A stretch of DNA of 51,582 bases. Origin: Desulfotignum sp. (GTDB lineage Bacteria > Desulfobacterota > Desulfobacteria > Desulfobacterales > Desulfobacteraceae). The first letter of the stretch is position 1. The number at the start of each line of letters is the position of its first letter. The position numbers were made by a program, and so were the translations under genes. The stretch lies in the NCBI GenBank assembly GCA_011389575.1, contig JAABUB010000016.1, positions 1 to 51,582 on the forward strand. The letters are read 5' to 3'. Shown here piece after piece: positions 1 to 8,633 of the stretch. A model generated the notes under the pieces. The model was not told the origin of the DNA. It did not search any database and was given only the letters and a program-made list of their open reading frames with translations.

Positions 1-201
1 TTCAATGATTTTTTTGGATGACAGAATCGGGCCGGTCACCTCTATGATCCCGATATTTGCCCGGGATTCCTTATAGGGGGCGGCTGTGTCCATCATCTTT
101 GCACTTACAAAGATAAGGGCCACCACCCCTAAAAACATGGCAGTACCGCAGCAGGCCATCATCAACAAAAAAAACAGAACCGGGTGTCGTCGTGAAAACA
201 T
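1..201 (-). CDS. sppA: Signal peptide peptidase SppA, N-terminal part (runs off the window)
   Basis: Only the first 67 codons are present; the gene continues beyond base 1. The ATG at 199-201 has an AAGAGG ribosome site just upstream. The product begins with basic residues (MFSRRHP) and a long hydrophobic segment of about 30 residues, a signal anchor. It then reads NIGIIEVTGPILSSKKIIE, typical of the first strand of SppA (protease IV family S49), which degrades leftover signal peptides in the inner membrane. The catalytic Ser and Lys would lie outside the window. Its place directly after rpsA matches the order seen in many deltaproteobacteria. The fold call rests on a short stretch. Confidence 0.75.
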   Translation of the reverse strand, partial: MFSRRHPVLFFLLMMACCGTAMFLGVVALIFVSAKMMDTAAPYKESRANIGIIEVTGPILSSKKIIE

Positions 202-214
202 ACCTCTTATCCCC

Positions 215-254
215 AAAAAAAACGGGCCGGATAAAATCGTATTTTACCCGGCCC
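215..254 (-). terminator. Intrinsic terminator or attenuator between rpsA and sppA
   Basis: A hairpin at 224-254 has GGGCCGG/CCGGCCC arms, one mismatch and an AT-rich extension. It is followed on the minus strand by a run of eight T (215-222). It follows rpsA and lies immediately before the sppA ribosome site, so it could end most rpsA transcripts and leave reduced read-through into sppA. Confidence 0.75.
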
Positions 255-302
255 TTGTTTAGTATCAAAAAACCCTGTGTGTGTTACAGAAAAAAAACAG
301 TT

Positions 303-2189
303 TTATTCATCTTCTTTATTATTTTCCTGGGCTTTGTTGGCTTCAATCTGCTCCTGAATATTGGAGCGCAGGATCTCTCCAAAAGAAGAAGTGGCAGGTT
401 TCATGTTCTTGGCAAATTCTTCCAGGTATCTGTCATCATCATCATCTTCCAGACGCTTGATGGAAAGTCCGATACGTCTTTCATCAGAATTGATGTTCAT
501 TACCTTGGCTGTGATGGTATCACCCACCTGGTAGTGGTCTTTGGGGCTTTTGATATTTTCCTTGCTGATTTCAGATACATGGACCAGGCCTTCAATGCCC
601 TCTTCCAGCTCCACAAACACACCAAAGTCTGTGAGATTGGTGATCACACCGGAGATTTCCTTGCCCACTTCATACCGCTGTGCCACTGTTTCCCATGGAT
701 CTGACTGGGTCTGCTTGATGCCCAAGGAGAAGCGCTCATTGGCCTTGTCAATATCGAGCACCACCGCCTGAATGGTGTCACCTTTTTTGTACACCTCAGA
801 CGGATGTTTGATGCGTTTGGTCCAGGAAATATCGGAAATATGCACCAGGCCGTCAATATCATCGTCAATGCCGATGAACAGGCCGAATTCCGTAATGTTT
901 TTAATTTTTCCTTCAATGATGGTGCCCACCGGGTATTTCTGGGAGATAACTTCCCAGGGATTTTCCTGGGTCTGTTTGATGCCCAGAGAAATACGGCGGT
1001 TGTCGGGTTTGAGATCCAGAACAACGGCTTCCACTTCTTCTCCCACCGTTACCATCTGGGATGGATGGCGGATTTTGCGGGTCCAGGACATTTCACTCAC
1101 ATGGATGAGCCCTTCCACCCCTTCTTCCAGTTCTATGAATGCACCATAATCGGTGAGGCTGACCACTTTTCCCACAATTTTTGAACCAATGGGGTACTTG
1201 TCCACTGCCGTGGTCCAGGGATCGGGTGTGAGTTGTTTCATGCCCAGAGATACCCGTTCCTTTTCAAAATCAAAGGACAAAATTTTAACCGTTATTTTAT
1301 CACCCACGGAATACAGTTCCGACGGATGTTTCACCCGGCCCCAGGAGATATCTGTAATGTGGAGCAGTCCGTCCACACCGCCCAAGTCCACAAAAATACC
1401 GTATTCCGTAATATTTTTAACAATACCTTCCATGACCTTGTCATTTTCAATGGCCTGAAGGGTGGCTGCACGCAGTTTTTCACGTTCGGCTTCCAGCAGC
1501 ACCCGGCGTGACAGAACAATATTGTTGCGTTTCTTGTTGTACTTGAGGATCTTGAACTCATAGGTCTTGTTGACCATTTCATCCATATTGCGTATGGGGC
1601 GCAGATCAGCCTGGGATCCGGGCAAAAATGCCTGCAGTCCGATATCAACGGAGAAACCACCCTTGACCCGGTTGGTGATAACCCCTTCGATGGTACCGTC
1701 TGCATCATATATTTCCTTGATGGCATCCCATACCTTGACTTTCTTGGCTTTTTCACGGGATAAAAGAACGGTTTCCTCTTCCTCATCCCATACCTCAATC
1801 ATTACCTCAAAGCGATCATTGAGTTTGACATTGACATTGCCTTCCTCATCAATGAATTCCTGAATAGAGATCCGCCCTTCGGATTTGTATCCCACATCCA
1901 CCAGCACCATATCACGGCCCACGGATATGACGGTTCCGGTAACCACCTGACCTTCTTCGAATTTTTTCAGGCTGGATTCATAAATACCCAGAAGTTCTTC
2001 CATTGACTCTTCACCGGTAAATTCATGGCCGGACATGGAAGAATCATCCTGTTCATTCTGTTCTTCAGGTTCTTGCCGGGCTTCGTCCTGGGCATCAAGT
2101 TCTTCTTGTGCCGCAAATTCACTTTCCTGTGTCTGTGTTGTTTCAGTATTCATGTCTTGATTTTCGTTTTCTTCAGTAATGTTGTTCAT
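303..2189 (-). CDS. rpsA: 30S ribosomal protein S1
   Basis: The 628-residue product carries six S1 (OB-fold) RNA-binding repeats from about residue 80 to 600, with recurring motifs such as GxVxxxxxxGxFVxL and GLVHISD/EISW. S1 binds mRNA and brings it to the 30S subunit. It is longer than E. coli S1 (557 residues) mainly because of a very acidic, Glu/Gln-rich N-terminal tail of about 60 residues with no S1 fold. A strong AGGGGGA ribosome site precedes the ATG. It follows cmk, as in many proteobacteria, but has its own promoter and a long leader of about 70 nt. The identification is secure; the role of the acidic tail is unknown. Confidence 0.97.
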   Translation of the reverse strand: MNNITEENENQDMNTETTQTQESEFAAQEELDAQDEARQEPEEQNEQDDSSMSGHEFTGEESMEELLGIYESSLKKFEEGQVVTGTVISVGRDMVLVDVGYKSEGRISIQEFIDEEGNVNVKLNDRFEVMIEVWDEEEETVLLSREKAKKVKVWDAIKEIYDADGTIEGVITNRVKGGFSVDIGLQAFLPGSQADLRPIRNMDEMVNKTYEFKILKYNKKRNNIVLSRRVLLEAEREKLRAATLQAIENDKVMEGIVKNITEYGIFVDLGGVDGLLHITDISWGRVKHPSELYSVGDKITVKILSFDFEKERVSLGMKQLTPDPWTTAVDKYPIGSKIVGKVVSLTDYGAFIELEEGVEGLIHVSEMSWTRKIRHPSQMVTVGEEVEAVVLDLKPDNRRISLGIKQTQENPWEVISQKYPVGTIIEGKIKNITEFGLFIGIDDDIDGLVHISDISWTKRIKHPSEVYKKGDTIQAVVLDIDKANERFSLGIKQTQSDPWETVAQRYEVGKEISGVITNLTDFGVFVELEEGIEGLVHVSEISKENIKSPKDHYQVGDTITAKVMNINSDERRIGLSIKRLEDDDDDRYLEEFAKNMKPATSSFGEILRSNIQEQIEANKAQENNKEDE

Positions 2190-2260
2190 TAATGGTATTC
2201 CCCCTAATCGAATTTAGTTACCTGTCCTCATTGGGTCAAAAAGAACAAGTACAAGTTGCC

Positions 2261-2289
2261 TTTATAGCAATAAAAAAAAATAAAATCAA
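2261..2289 (-). promoter_or_regulatory. Sigma-70 type promoter of rpsA
   Basis: On the minus strand TTGATT (2284-2289) and TATAAA (2261-2266) are separated by exactly 17 bases, about 70 bases upstream of the rpsA start. The -35 hexamer lies inside an arm of the cmk terminator hairpin. Confidence 0.6.
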
Positions 2290-2318
2290 TAAAATATTCT
2301 TATGTTTTGATTGATTTT
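2271..2318 (-). terminator. Intrinsic terminator of cmk
   Basis: AAAATCAAT and ATTGATTTT arms (9 bp; bases 2310-2318 and 2282-2290) enclose a 19-nt loop and are followed on the minus strand by a T-rich run at 2271-2281. The stem is AT-rich, so it is weak thermodynamically. The stem begins within the cmk stop codon. Confidence 0.6.
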
Positions 2319-2967
2319 ACAGATATGCGTGCATCTTCTCCACTACCTGCCTGGGTGTCAGATAAGAGGCATCAATGTGGATGGCGTCAGGGGCCGGCTT
2401 CAAGGGAGCCTGGGCCCTTAAGGTATCGTCTGTGTCACGCTTCTGGATTTGTTCTTTGACACAGGAAAACTCTTTTTTTTCATCCTGTATTTCATCATAG
2501 CGCCGTCTGGCCCGCACGGACAGATCAGCAAAAAGATAAAACTTGACCGTGGCATCCGGAAAAACCACAGTGCCCATATCCCGGCCTTCAAAGACCGCAT
2601 CCTGCTGCCGGGCGATCCCGCGCTGGAGCTCCAGCAGGGCCGATCTGACAGCGGATTTGGCAGAAGCGGCAGATGCCAGCATGGTGATCTGGGGTGTCCG
2701 GATACGGGGGGTGATATCTTTTCCAGAAGAAAACAGCCGCAGACCATCTTTTTCTAAACCAAAACGCAGGTCAAGGGTAGACAAAAATCTTTTCAGGGCA
2801 GCATCGTTTTCCCAGGTAATATTCTGCTGAATAATTTCATAGGCAACCCCCCGGTAAAGGGCCCCGGTATCAACCCGGACACATCCCAGGTCTTGGGCCA
2901 AAAGCTTGCTGACCGTTGTTTTTCCGGCCCCTGCCGGTCCGTCAATTGTGATGATGCGGTGGCGCAT
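2317..2967 (-). CDS. cmk: Cytidylate kinase
   Basis: This 216-residue protein phosphorylates CMP and dCMP with ATP in pyrimidine nucleotide salvage and synthesis. It opens with a P-loop, DGPAGAGKTT (residues 9-18), followed by DTGALYR, the CMP-binding signature of the family. EGRDMGTVVFPDA near residue 125 and a charged lid segment (RARRRYDE) complete the usual set. Length is normal. An AAGGA ribosome site precedes the ATG. The gene lies 34 bases after hisC and is probably co-transcribed with it, with a terminator behind it. Confidence 0.96.
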   Translation of the reverse strand: MRHRIITIDGPAGAGKTTVSKLLAQDLGCVRVDTGALYRGVAYEIIQQNITWENDAALKRFLSTLDLRFGLEKDGLRLFSSGKDITPRIRTPQITMLASAASAKSAVRSALLELQRGIARQQDAVFEGRDMGTVVFPDATVKFYLFADLSVRARRRYDEIQDEKKEFSCVKEQIQKRDTDDTLRAQAPLKPAPDAIHIDASYLTPRQVVEKMHAYL

Positions 2968-3001
2968 GTCTGTTTATCCTTGCTTGGTTTTCAAAAAAGG
3001 T

Positions 3002-4099
3002 TCAGGCATCTGATTTCAGAACATTTTTCAATGCAGTAATAAATGCCTGGTTTTCTGAAAAAATGCCTGCGTTAACCCGCAAAAACGAATCAAACCCGTA
3101 TGATTTCATGGACCGGACAATCACGCCCTGACCGAGCAGTTTGTGAAAAATTTCTGTGGCATCGGTTTTGACATCCACCATCAGGAAATTGGCCTGGGTG
3201 GGCAATGGCTTTAACCCCATGGCGGACAGCTCGGCAGTTAAAAAATCAACACCCTGGTGAATGACATCAATGCTGTGTTCCAAAAAAACCTGGTCGGCCA
3301 GGGCGGCCTTTGCCGCTGTCTGGGCCAGGCCGTTGACATTGAAGGGCTGACGGATCCGGTTGAGTATCCGGGCTGCTTCTTTGTCCATGATGCCGTACCC
3401 GATCCTGAACCCGGCCAGGCCATAGGCTTTGGAAAATGTTCTCAACGTCACGATTCTGGGATCCTGCAACGGTTTTTCCAGGGAATTGAATACATCCGGG
3501 TTCCTGACAAACTCCATATATGCCTCATCCACTACAATGAGCACATCAGAAGGAATTTTTGCCGCAAACTCCTGGAAAGCATCCCTGGAAATGATACTGC
3601 CGGTGGGGTTGAAAGGATTGGTGACAAATACCATCCGGGTGTGAGGAGATATATTTTGGGCTATTGCACAAAGATTGGTATCAAATCCGTCCAAAGGCAC
3701 CATCACCGGTACCCCTTTTGCCGTTTTTACACTGATTTCATACATGAGAAAAGAAGGCAGGGGCATCAGGGCCTCATCCCCGGGGTCTAAAAAAGCATGG
3801 GCCAGAAGGGCGATAAGATCGTCAGACCCATTGCCCAGCACGATGTTTTCCGGCTCCACCCGGTATTTTTGGGCCAGAGCGCAGCACAGATCATGGGCAG
3901 CCGGTTCCGGATACCGGTTCATGCCGGACAAACTTTTCAGCACAGCTGCATGCACCGTGGTAGAAAACCCCAGGGGATTTTCATTGGATGCCAGTTTTAC
4001 AGTGGAATGGATATTGTATTCCCGGAACAGCTCGGTTAAAGGTTTACCAGCTTCATAGGGTTTGATACCGGCAATGGACCTGCTTGTCTTAAACTTCAT
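3002..4099 (-). CDS. hisC: Histidinol-phosphate aminotransferase
   Basis: This 365-residue class I/II PLP aminotransferase makes histidinol phosphate from imidazole-acetol phosphate and glutamate in histidine synthesis. The PLP lysine is in TFSKAYGLAGFRIGYG. SNENPLG near residue 38, NPFNPTG and VVDEAYMEF are all family signatures. Length is normal. The start has an AAGGAG ribosome site. No other his gene is near, so it is an isolated pathway gene heading the hisC-cmk pair. A relaxed role on other aromatic or phosphorylated substrates cannot be excluded by sequence. It has its own promoter with an overlapping palindrome. Confidence 0.93.
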   Translation of the reverse strand: MKFKTSRSIAGIKPYEAGKPLTELFREYNIHSTVKLASNENPLGFSTTVHAAVLKSLSGMNRYPEPAAHDLCCALAQKYRVEPENIVLGNGSDDLIALLAHAFLDPGDEALMPLPSFLMYEISVKTAKGVPVMVPLDGFDTNLCAIAQNISPHTRMVFVTNPFNPTGSIISRDAFQEFAAKIPSDVLIVVDEAYMEFVRNPDVFNSLEKPLQDPRIVTLRTFSKAYGLAGFRIGYGIMDKEAARILNRIRQPFNVNGLAQTAAKAALADQVFLEHSIDVIHQGVDFLTAELSAMGLKPLPTQANFLMVDVKTDATEIFHKLLGQGVIVRSMKSYGFDSFLRVNAGIFSENQAFITALKNVLKSDA

Positions 4100-4113
4100 T
4101 TATAAGGAACTCC

Positions 4114-4159
4114 TTGTGGTAGAACCACAATATTTAGTTAGGATTTGAATTTTTGTCAA
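4114..4159 (-). promoter_or_regulatory. hisC promoter with overlapping palindromic operator or leader hairpin
   Basis: On the minus strand TTGACA (4154-4159) and TAAATA (4131-4136) have a 17-base spacer. Starting next to the -10 and covering the expected start point is the inverted repeat TTGTGGT-AGA-ACCACAA (4114-4130). Its position would let a repressor block transcription, or it may fold at the RNA 5' end. Confidence 0.65.
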
Positions 4160-4213
4160 CACCTGTGATAAAAATCAAGGCACCACAAATTGCCAATTTT
4201 ATGGAGATAATAC

Positions 4214-5389
4214 ATGCTCCCCTGTGTAAATCTTGGACTTGAGAATCTGAAACACTGTTCCCCGGATGCTTTGCAGGGTTGTCGGCTGGGTCTGCTGGCC
4301 AATCCCGCATCGGTTGATTCACGGTTTACCCATGCCCTCGAAATCATCTCGGACCTTTTCCCGGGACAACTCACCGCAATTTTTTCTCCCCAGCACGGAT
4401 TTTATGCGGAAAAACAGGACAATATGATCGAATCAGACCATGGCATGGAACCGGATCTGAACATTCCCATATACAGTCTTTACAGCAGCACCCGGGTCCC
4501 AGATTCCCGGATGCTGGCAGACATCGACACCCTTGTGGTGGATATCCAGGATGTCGGTACACGGGTGTATACCTTTATATACACCATTTCTTTATGCATG
4601 GAAGCGGCCGCGCAGATGAACAAGCAGGTGGTTGTCCTTGACCGGCCCAATCCCATTGGGGGCTGCCAGGTGGAAGGCAATGTCCTGGACCCCTCGGCAG
4701 CTTCGTTTGTGGGCCGATTTCCCATTCCCATGCGCCACGGTATGACCGTGGGAGAAATCTGCCAATTTTTCAACCATGAATTTCAACTGGGGTGTGATCT
4801 GACCATTGTTCCCATGACCGGGTGGAAACGCAGCATGTACTGGCAGGATACCGGTCTGACATGGATCCCGCCCTCTCCCAATCTGCCCACCCCTTTATCA
4901 TGCATGGTCTACCCGGGCCAGGTGATTTTTGAAGGCACCAACATCAGTGAGGGCCGGGGCACCACCCTGCCCTTTGAACAGTTCGGCGCCCCGTTTCTGG
5001 ACACATCCCAAATAGAACCGCTGCTGAACCGGATGGTTTCCGGCGCCTGGTTCAGGCCGGTATGGTTTCAGCCCACATCCGGCAAATGGCAGGACCAGGT
5101 ATGCAAAGGATTCCATATCCATGTAACAGACAAAAATATTTTCAGCCCTTATGCTGCATCCCTGCTGGCATTGCAGCTGATCATCAGGCACCACCCGGAT
5201 GCGTTTGCATTCAAGCAGCCCCCCTATGAATATGAATATGAGCGGCTGCCCATGGATCTGATATTGGGAGACAAAAATATCCGGGAATGTATCGCTGCAC
5301 TGGAAGACATAAAAATTCTGGAAGACTGCTGGCAAAAGGATCTGTCCACCTTTAAAACCATTTCCAGAAACTATTATCTCTATGACTGA
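4214..5389 (+). CDS. namZ: DUF1343 (NamZ-like) exo-beta-N-acetylmuramidase, GH171 family
   Basis: The 391-residue product belongs to DUF1343, now glycoside hydrolase family 171. Its characterised member NamZ of Bacillus subtilis releases MurNAc from the non-reducing ends of peptidoglycan chains. Visible hallmarks are SPQHGF near residue 58, DIQDVGTRVYTF near 112, DRPNPIGG near 141, HGMTVGE near 176 and the SEGRGTT/PFEQFGAPF block. I see no signal peptide (the protein starts MLPCVNLGLEN), so it may act in the cytoplasm, unlike the secreted Bacillus enzyme. A GGAGAT ribosome site supports the start. The genome also offers a MurU/AmgK-like fusion and Mpl nearby, which suits cell-wall recycling. 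Activity here is inferred from the family. Confidence 0.88.
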   Translation: MLPCVNLGLENLKHCSPDALQGCRLGLLANPASVDSRFTHALEIISDLFPGQLTAIFSPQHGFYAEKQDNMIESDHGMEPDLNIPIYSLYSSTRVPDSRMLADIDTLVVDIQDVGTRVYTFIYTISLCMEAAAQMNKQVVVLDRPNPIGGCQVEGNVLDPSAASFVGRFPIPMRHGMTVGEICQFFNHEFQLGCDLTIVPMTGWKRSMYWQDTGLTWIPPSPNLPTPLSCMVYPGQVIFEGTNISEGRGTTLPFEQFGAPFLDTSQIEPLLNRMVSGAWFRPVWFQPTSGKWQDQVCKGFHIHVTDKNIFSPYAASLLALQLIIRHHPDAFAFKQPPYEYEYERLPMDLILGDKNIRECIAALEDIKILEDCWQKDLSTFKTISRNYYLYD

Positions 5390-5420
5390 GGTCTTTTCGG
5401 ATAAAACAGTTTTTCATCCC

Positions 5421-5454
5421 ACAAAAAAAAAGGGCCGCTTTGCAACAGGCCCTT
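5421..5454 (-). terminator. Intrinsic terminator of the MamI-like gene
   Basis: AAGGGCC and GGCCCTT arms enclose an 11-nt loop (5430-5454). On the minus strand they are followed by a run of T (the A tract at 5423-5430). There is no T run on the plus strand, so it mainly serves the minus-strand gene. Confidence 0.75.
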
Positions 5455-5481
5455 CTTAATAAAAAATATACGCAAACCGGT

Positions 5482-5742
5482 TTATTTGCTTTTTTTCAAA
5501 TCGTTGAGCTCTTTTTCAAGTTCAGCAATTCTGGACTCGTCATCAGCAGGAAGGTCTTTACCCTCCTTGTTTTTCCAGGAGTCCTTGAGTTCATCAAAGC
5601 CCAGATACAGAGCCAGCCCACCGCCAAGGAGCAGTACAGGCGGAATACATCCAGCAAGAAGATCCAGAAATTCACCAAACCAGACTGCCAGTCCCACAAC
5701 ACCGAGAAGAACAGCAATCGCACCACCAATTAATGTTTTCAT
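5482..5742 (-). CDS. Small two-helix membrane protein resembling magnetosome protein MamI
   Basis: The 86-residue protein has two hydrophobic helices (about 2-22 and 30-48) joined by a short WFGEFLDLL segment. A charged tail DESRIAELEKELNDLKKSK follows, likely a short coiled coil. The spacing of Gly, Trp and Pro residues in the helices resembles MamI of magnetotactic bacteria as I remember it, but no other magnetosome gene is present. The function is therefore unassigned. The ATG has an AAGGAGG-type ribosome site. The gene stands alone between two plus-strand genes, with its own promoter and terminator. Confidence 0.8.
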   Translation of the reverse strand: MKTLIGGAIAVLLGVVGLAVWFGEFLDLLAGCIPPVLLLGGGLALYLGFDELKDSWKNKEGKDLPADDESRIAELEKELNDLKKSK

Positions 5743-5788
5743 AAAGTCATCCTCCTTAAAATTTTATTCAACACCCAAATCATCAAAA

Positions 5789-5816
5789 CAATTAAGCAAC
5801 TACTTGTGTTTGTCAA
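5789..5816 (-). promoter_or_regulatory. Promoter of the MamI-like gene
   Basis: On the minus strand TTGACA (5811-5816) and TAATTG (5789-5794) are 16 bases apart, about 50 bases before the start codon. Confidence 0.5.
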
Positions 5817-5900
5817 TGGCGTGTGAAAAATAACACAGCCCAAACGATTAATCAAGGCTATTTTGGGAGGGTTTCATACCTGGTGCAGCCAATTATGATA

Positions 5901-5929
5901 TTGCCTTTAAACACCAGTTTTGATAATAC
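5901..5929 (+). promoter_or_regulatory. Promoter of the plsB operon
   Basis: TTGCCT (5901-5906) and TAATAC (5924-5929) are separated by 17 bases, about 50 bases before the chosen plsB start. Confidence 0.55.
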
Positions 5930-5979
5930 CTAGTGGCTGGATACCACCACAGCAAGGCCAACTATTAAAGGGAAATTTC

Positions 5980-8625
5980 ATGAACCTGTTTGCGCAGCTC
6001 AAAACCATTGTTCCCAGAACCAGGGCAAAGATTCGCACTACCATTGATTGCCTGCTGGGAGACACCCATGATTATTTTTCCAATCTTTATCCCGGCAACA
6101 ACAGCTATATCACAAAAAAAATCCTCAACCGGCTTATTCGAAAACTTACCCTGGATGACCATAGCCTGGAAAAAATCCAATCTGTGGAGCCAAGCAACTA
6201 TATTGTATTTGTCAGCAAGAACAAACGGCTTTTTGATTTTTTATATTTTCATACCAGACTCAAACAGCTTGATCTTCCGTATCCGGAACTGGGATTTGAT
6301 CTGCGGTTTTTTTTTCTGCTGCCAGTCAAACGCCTGTTCAGGATCTGGCTGTCCCAGCTGGATTATTTTTTTCATCATTTTTCTTTCAAGGATTTTTATA
6401 ATTCCGGATATGCGGAACATGAACTGTTATCAGGAAAATCCGGATTTGTCTGCCTGATTGAAGAAGAGGATTTTTATAACCGGTTCATCAAAGCATCGCC
6501 TGATCCTTTGTTTCATTTGATAGAATTTCAAAAACGCGTGGAAAAACCGGTAATGATTATACCTGAAGACATCATTTATGTCACCAAACCCATGCACAAG
6601 AATCCAGGTCTGGGAGAAATTCTCTTTGGTACCCATGAAAAACCGGGATTTATCAAACGGCTGTATATCCTGATACGTCACCCGGAAAAAATCCGGGCAG
6701 AAATTGCACGGCCGGTTAATCTCAAAGAATTTATTTTGCGGCCCGATATCAGCTGCCTGGATTCAGAATTTCAAACCCACCGCCTGAGAAGCCATCTGGT
6801 GGATATTTTAAACCGGCAGCGCAAAAGTATTACCGGCCCGGTGCTCAAATCCCGCCAGGAAATAACCGAAGATATATTGACCAGACAATCATTACGGGAA
6901 TTTCTGGCTGATTATGCTGCAAGAAACAATATTTCCCTGAAAAAAACCAACAAAAAAGCAGCCGCCTATATCAATGAAATCGCAGCCAATTATACCCTGC
7001 GGGTTATCAATTTCGGCAACTGGATACTGACCTGGATATTTAAAAACATTTTTGAAGGGCTGATGGTCAACCAGAAGGAAATCAACCGGATGCGCGAAAA
7101 ATCCACGGAAGCCCCCCTGATTCTGGTGCCCTGTCACAAAAGCCATCTGGATTATCTGCTTTTACCCTATGTCATGTTCAGAAACAATATGCCCTGCCCC
7201 CATATTGCCGCAGGAAAAAACCTGTCCTTCTGGCCTTTGGGCCCTCTGTTCAGAGGGGGCGGTGCCTTTTTTTTGCGCCGTACTTTTAAAGGCGCTGAAT
7301 TATATGCCAAAATTTTTGCAGCGTACCTGGAAAAATTGCTCTATGAAGGATTTAATATAAAAATCTTCATCGAAGGCGGCAGAAGCCGCACCGGCAAGCT
7401 TCTGCCGCCCCGGCCCGGCGGAATGGCCATGATCATCAATGCATACCTTAGCGGTGCCTGCGACAATCTGTATTTTGTACCCATATTTGTGGGTTATGAC
7501 CGGGTTCTGGAAGAAGATGCCTACCTCAAGGAAATTGAAGGGGGCCATAAAAGCCCTGAAACCCTCAAGGGGCTGATCAGCACCCGCAAATTTTTAAAAA
7601 AAAAATACGGCAAAGTCTATATCCGGTTTGATGAGCCCATTTCCATCAAAGACTATATCCTGCAAAAAAATATTAACCTGTCCCGGGCCGGGACCCGGGA
7701 ATATATGGACTTTGTCAAAAACTTCAGTTACCAGCTCATGGCAGCTATCAACAAAAAAGCCGTGGCCACGCCCCACGGCATCATTGCCAGTGCTATTCTC
7801 AACAGCCCGACCAACAATTTTGCCAAAGGCCATATGATCGAACAGGCCAATACCTACTTGAATATATTGATGGTCCATAATGCGGAATTGTCTGAAACTC
7901 TGCTGCTGGACCTGGATAATACCTTTAATACGGTTATCTTCAATTTTTTATCCAGAAACTTCATTGAACTGTCAGACGAAGATGAAGAAGAAATAACAGA
8001 TGAGACCTATTTTATTGTCAAACACAACAAACGGGCCATCCTGGATTACTATAAAAACTCGGTGATTTCCTTTTTTGTGCCTTCTGCCTATACTGCGGTT
8101 GCCATTCTGGAGGTGGACCGGTTCAAATTTGCCCTGTCTGATCTGGTCCAGAGGTTCCGTTTTTTACAAAAAATGTTTCAGGATGAATTTTTCTGTGACC
8201 AGGAGATCACCTGTGAAGAACACATTTCCAGATGTATCAAAGGATTTATCAACGAAGGGATTCTGGTACCGGATATCGACCGCCAGGACATGCTCAACCT
8301 CACCTCCCGGGGATTACGCAAACTCAAATGGTTTGCCGATTTTATGCTGCCATTTTTTGAATCCTATGAAACCGCACTCCAGTATTTTGAACGAGAAAAG
8401 AAACCTGTTTCCAACGAAAAGGAAAGGGCCAAAAAAATCCATTCTTACGGTATTCGTTTATATAAACGCAAACAAGTAAACCTCAAAGAATCTTTGTCCC
8501 TTATCAACTACCGGAATGCTGTCAGATTTTTCTCTAAAAACGGTATCAACGGATCTGAAGACCAGATCCAGATTGATTATTATAAACAGATCATCCACCG
8601 CCTGTCCCGGCTCATTATCTCCTGA
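5980..8625 (+). CDS. plsB: Glycerol-3-phosphate acyltransferase PlsB
   Basis: The product (881 residues from this start) transfers an acyl chain to position 1 of glycerol 3-phosphate, the first step of phospholipid synthesis at the inner membrane. The HX4D catalytic motif is PCHKSHLDYLLL (His386, Asp391). It is followed by FFLRRTF and FIEGGRSRTGK, the glycerol-phosphate binding blocks, and by the long C-terminal region typical of PlsB rather than PlsC. The frame stays open upstream to 5920, but AAAGGGA sits seven bases before the ATG at 5980 and that start is preferred. It heads a tight run of five genes with gaps of 7-14 bases. Confidence 0.93.
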   Translation: MNLFAQLKTIVPRTRAKIRTTIDCLLGDTHDYFSNLYPGNNSYITKKILNRLIRKLTLDDHSLEKIQSVEPSNYIVFVSKNKRLFDFLYFHTRLKQLDLPYPELGFDLRFFFLLPVKRLFRIWLSQLDYFFHHFSFKDFYNSGYAEHELLSGKSGFVCLIEEEDFYNRFIKASPDPLFHLIEFQKRVEKPVMIIPEDIIYVTKPMHKNPGLGEILFGTHEKPGFIKRLYILIRHPEKIRAEIARPVNLKEFILRPDISCLDSEFQTHRLRSHLVDILNRQRKSITGPVLKSRQEITEDILTRQSLREFLADYAARNNISLKKTNKKAAAYINEIAANYTLRVINFGNWILTWIFKNIFEGLMVNQKEINRMREKSTEAPLILVPCHKSHLDYLLLPYVMFRNNMPCPHIAAGKNLSFWPLGPLFRGGGAFFLRRTFKGAELYAKIFAAYLEKLLYEGFNIKIFIEGGRSRTGKLLPPRPGGMAMIINAYLSGACDNLYFVPIFVGYDRVLEEDAYLKEIEGGHKSPETLKGLISTRKFLKKKYGKVYIRFDEPISIKDYILQKNINLSRAGTREYMDFVKNFSYQLMAAINKKAVATPHGIIASAILNSPTNNFAKGHMIEQANTYLNILMVHNAELSETLLLDLDNTFNTVIFNFLSRNFIELSDEDEEEITDETYFIVKHNKRAILDYYKNSVISFFVPSAYTAVAILEVDRFKFALSDLVQRFRFLQKMFQDEFFCDQEITCEEHISRCIKGFINEGILVPDIDRQDMLNLTSRGLRKLKWFADFMLPFFESYETALQYFEREKKPVSNEKERAKKIHSYGIRLYKRKQVNLKESLSLINYRNAVRFFSKNGINGSEDQIQIDYYKQIIHRLSRLIIS

Positions 8626-8633
8626 AAAAGCCC

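Noticed and set aside
26-41. TCGGGCCGGTCACC resembling the conserved loop at the window start
   Set aside because: It lies within the sppA coding sequence, in the EVTGPI codons, and no paired stem is present.
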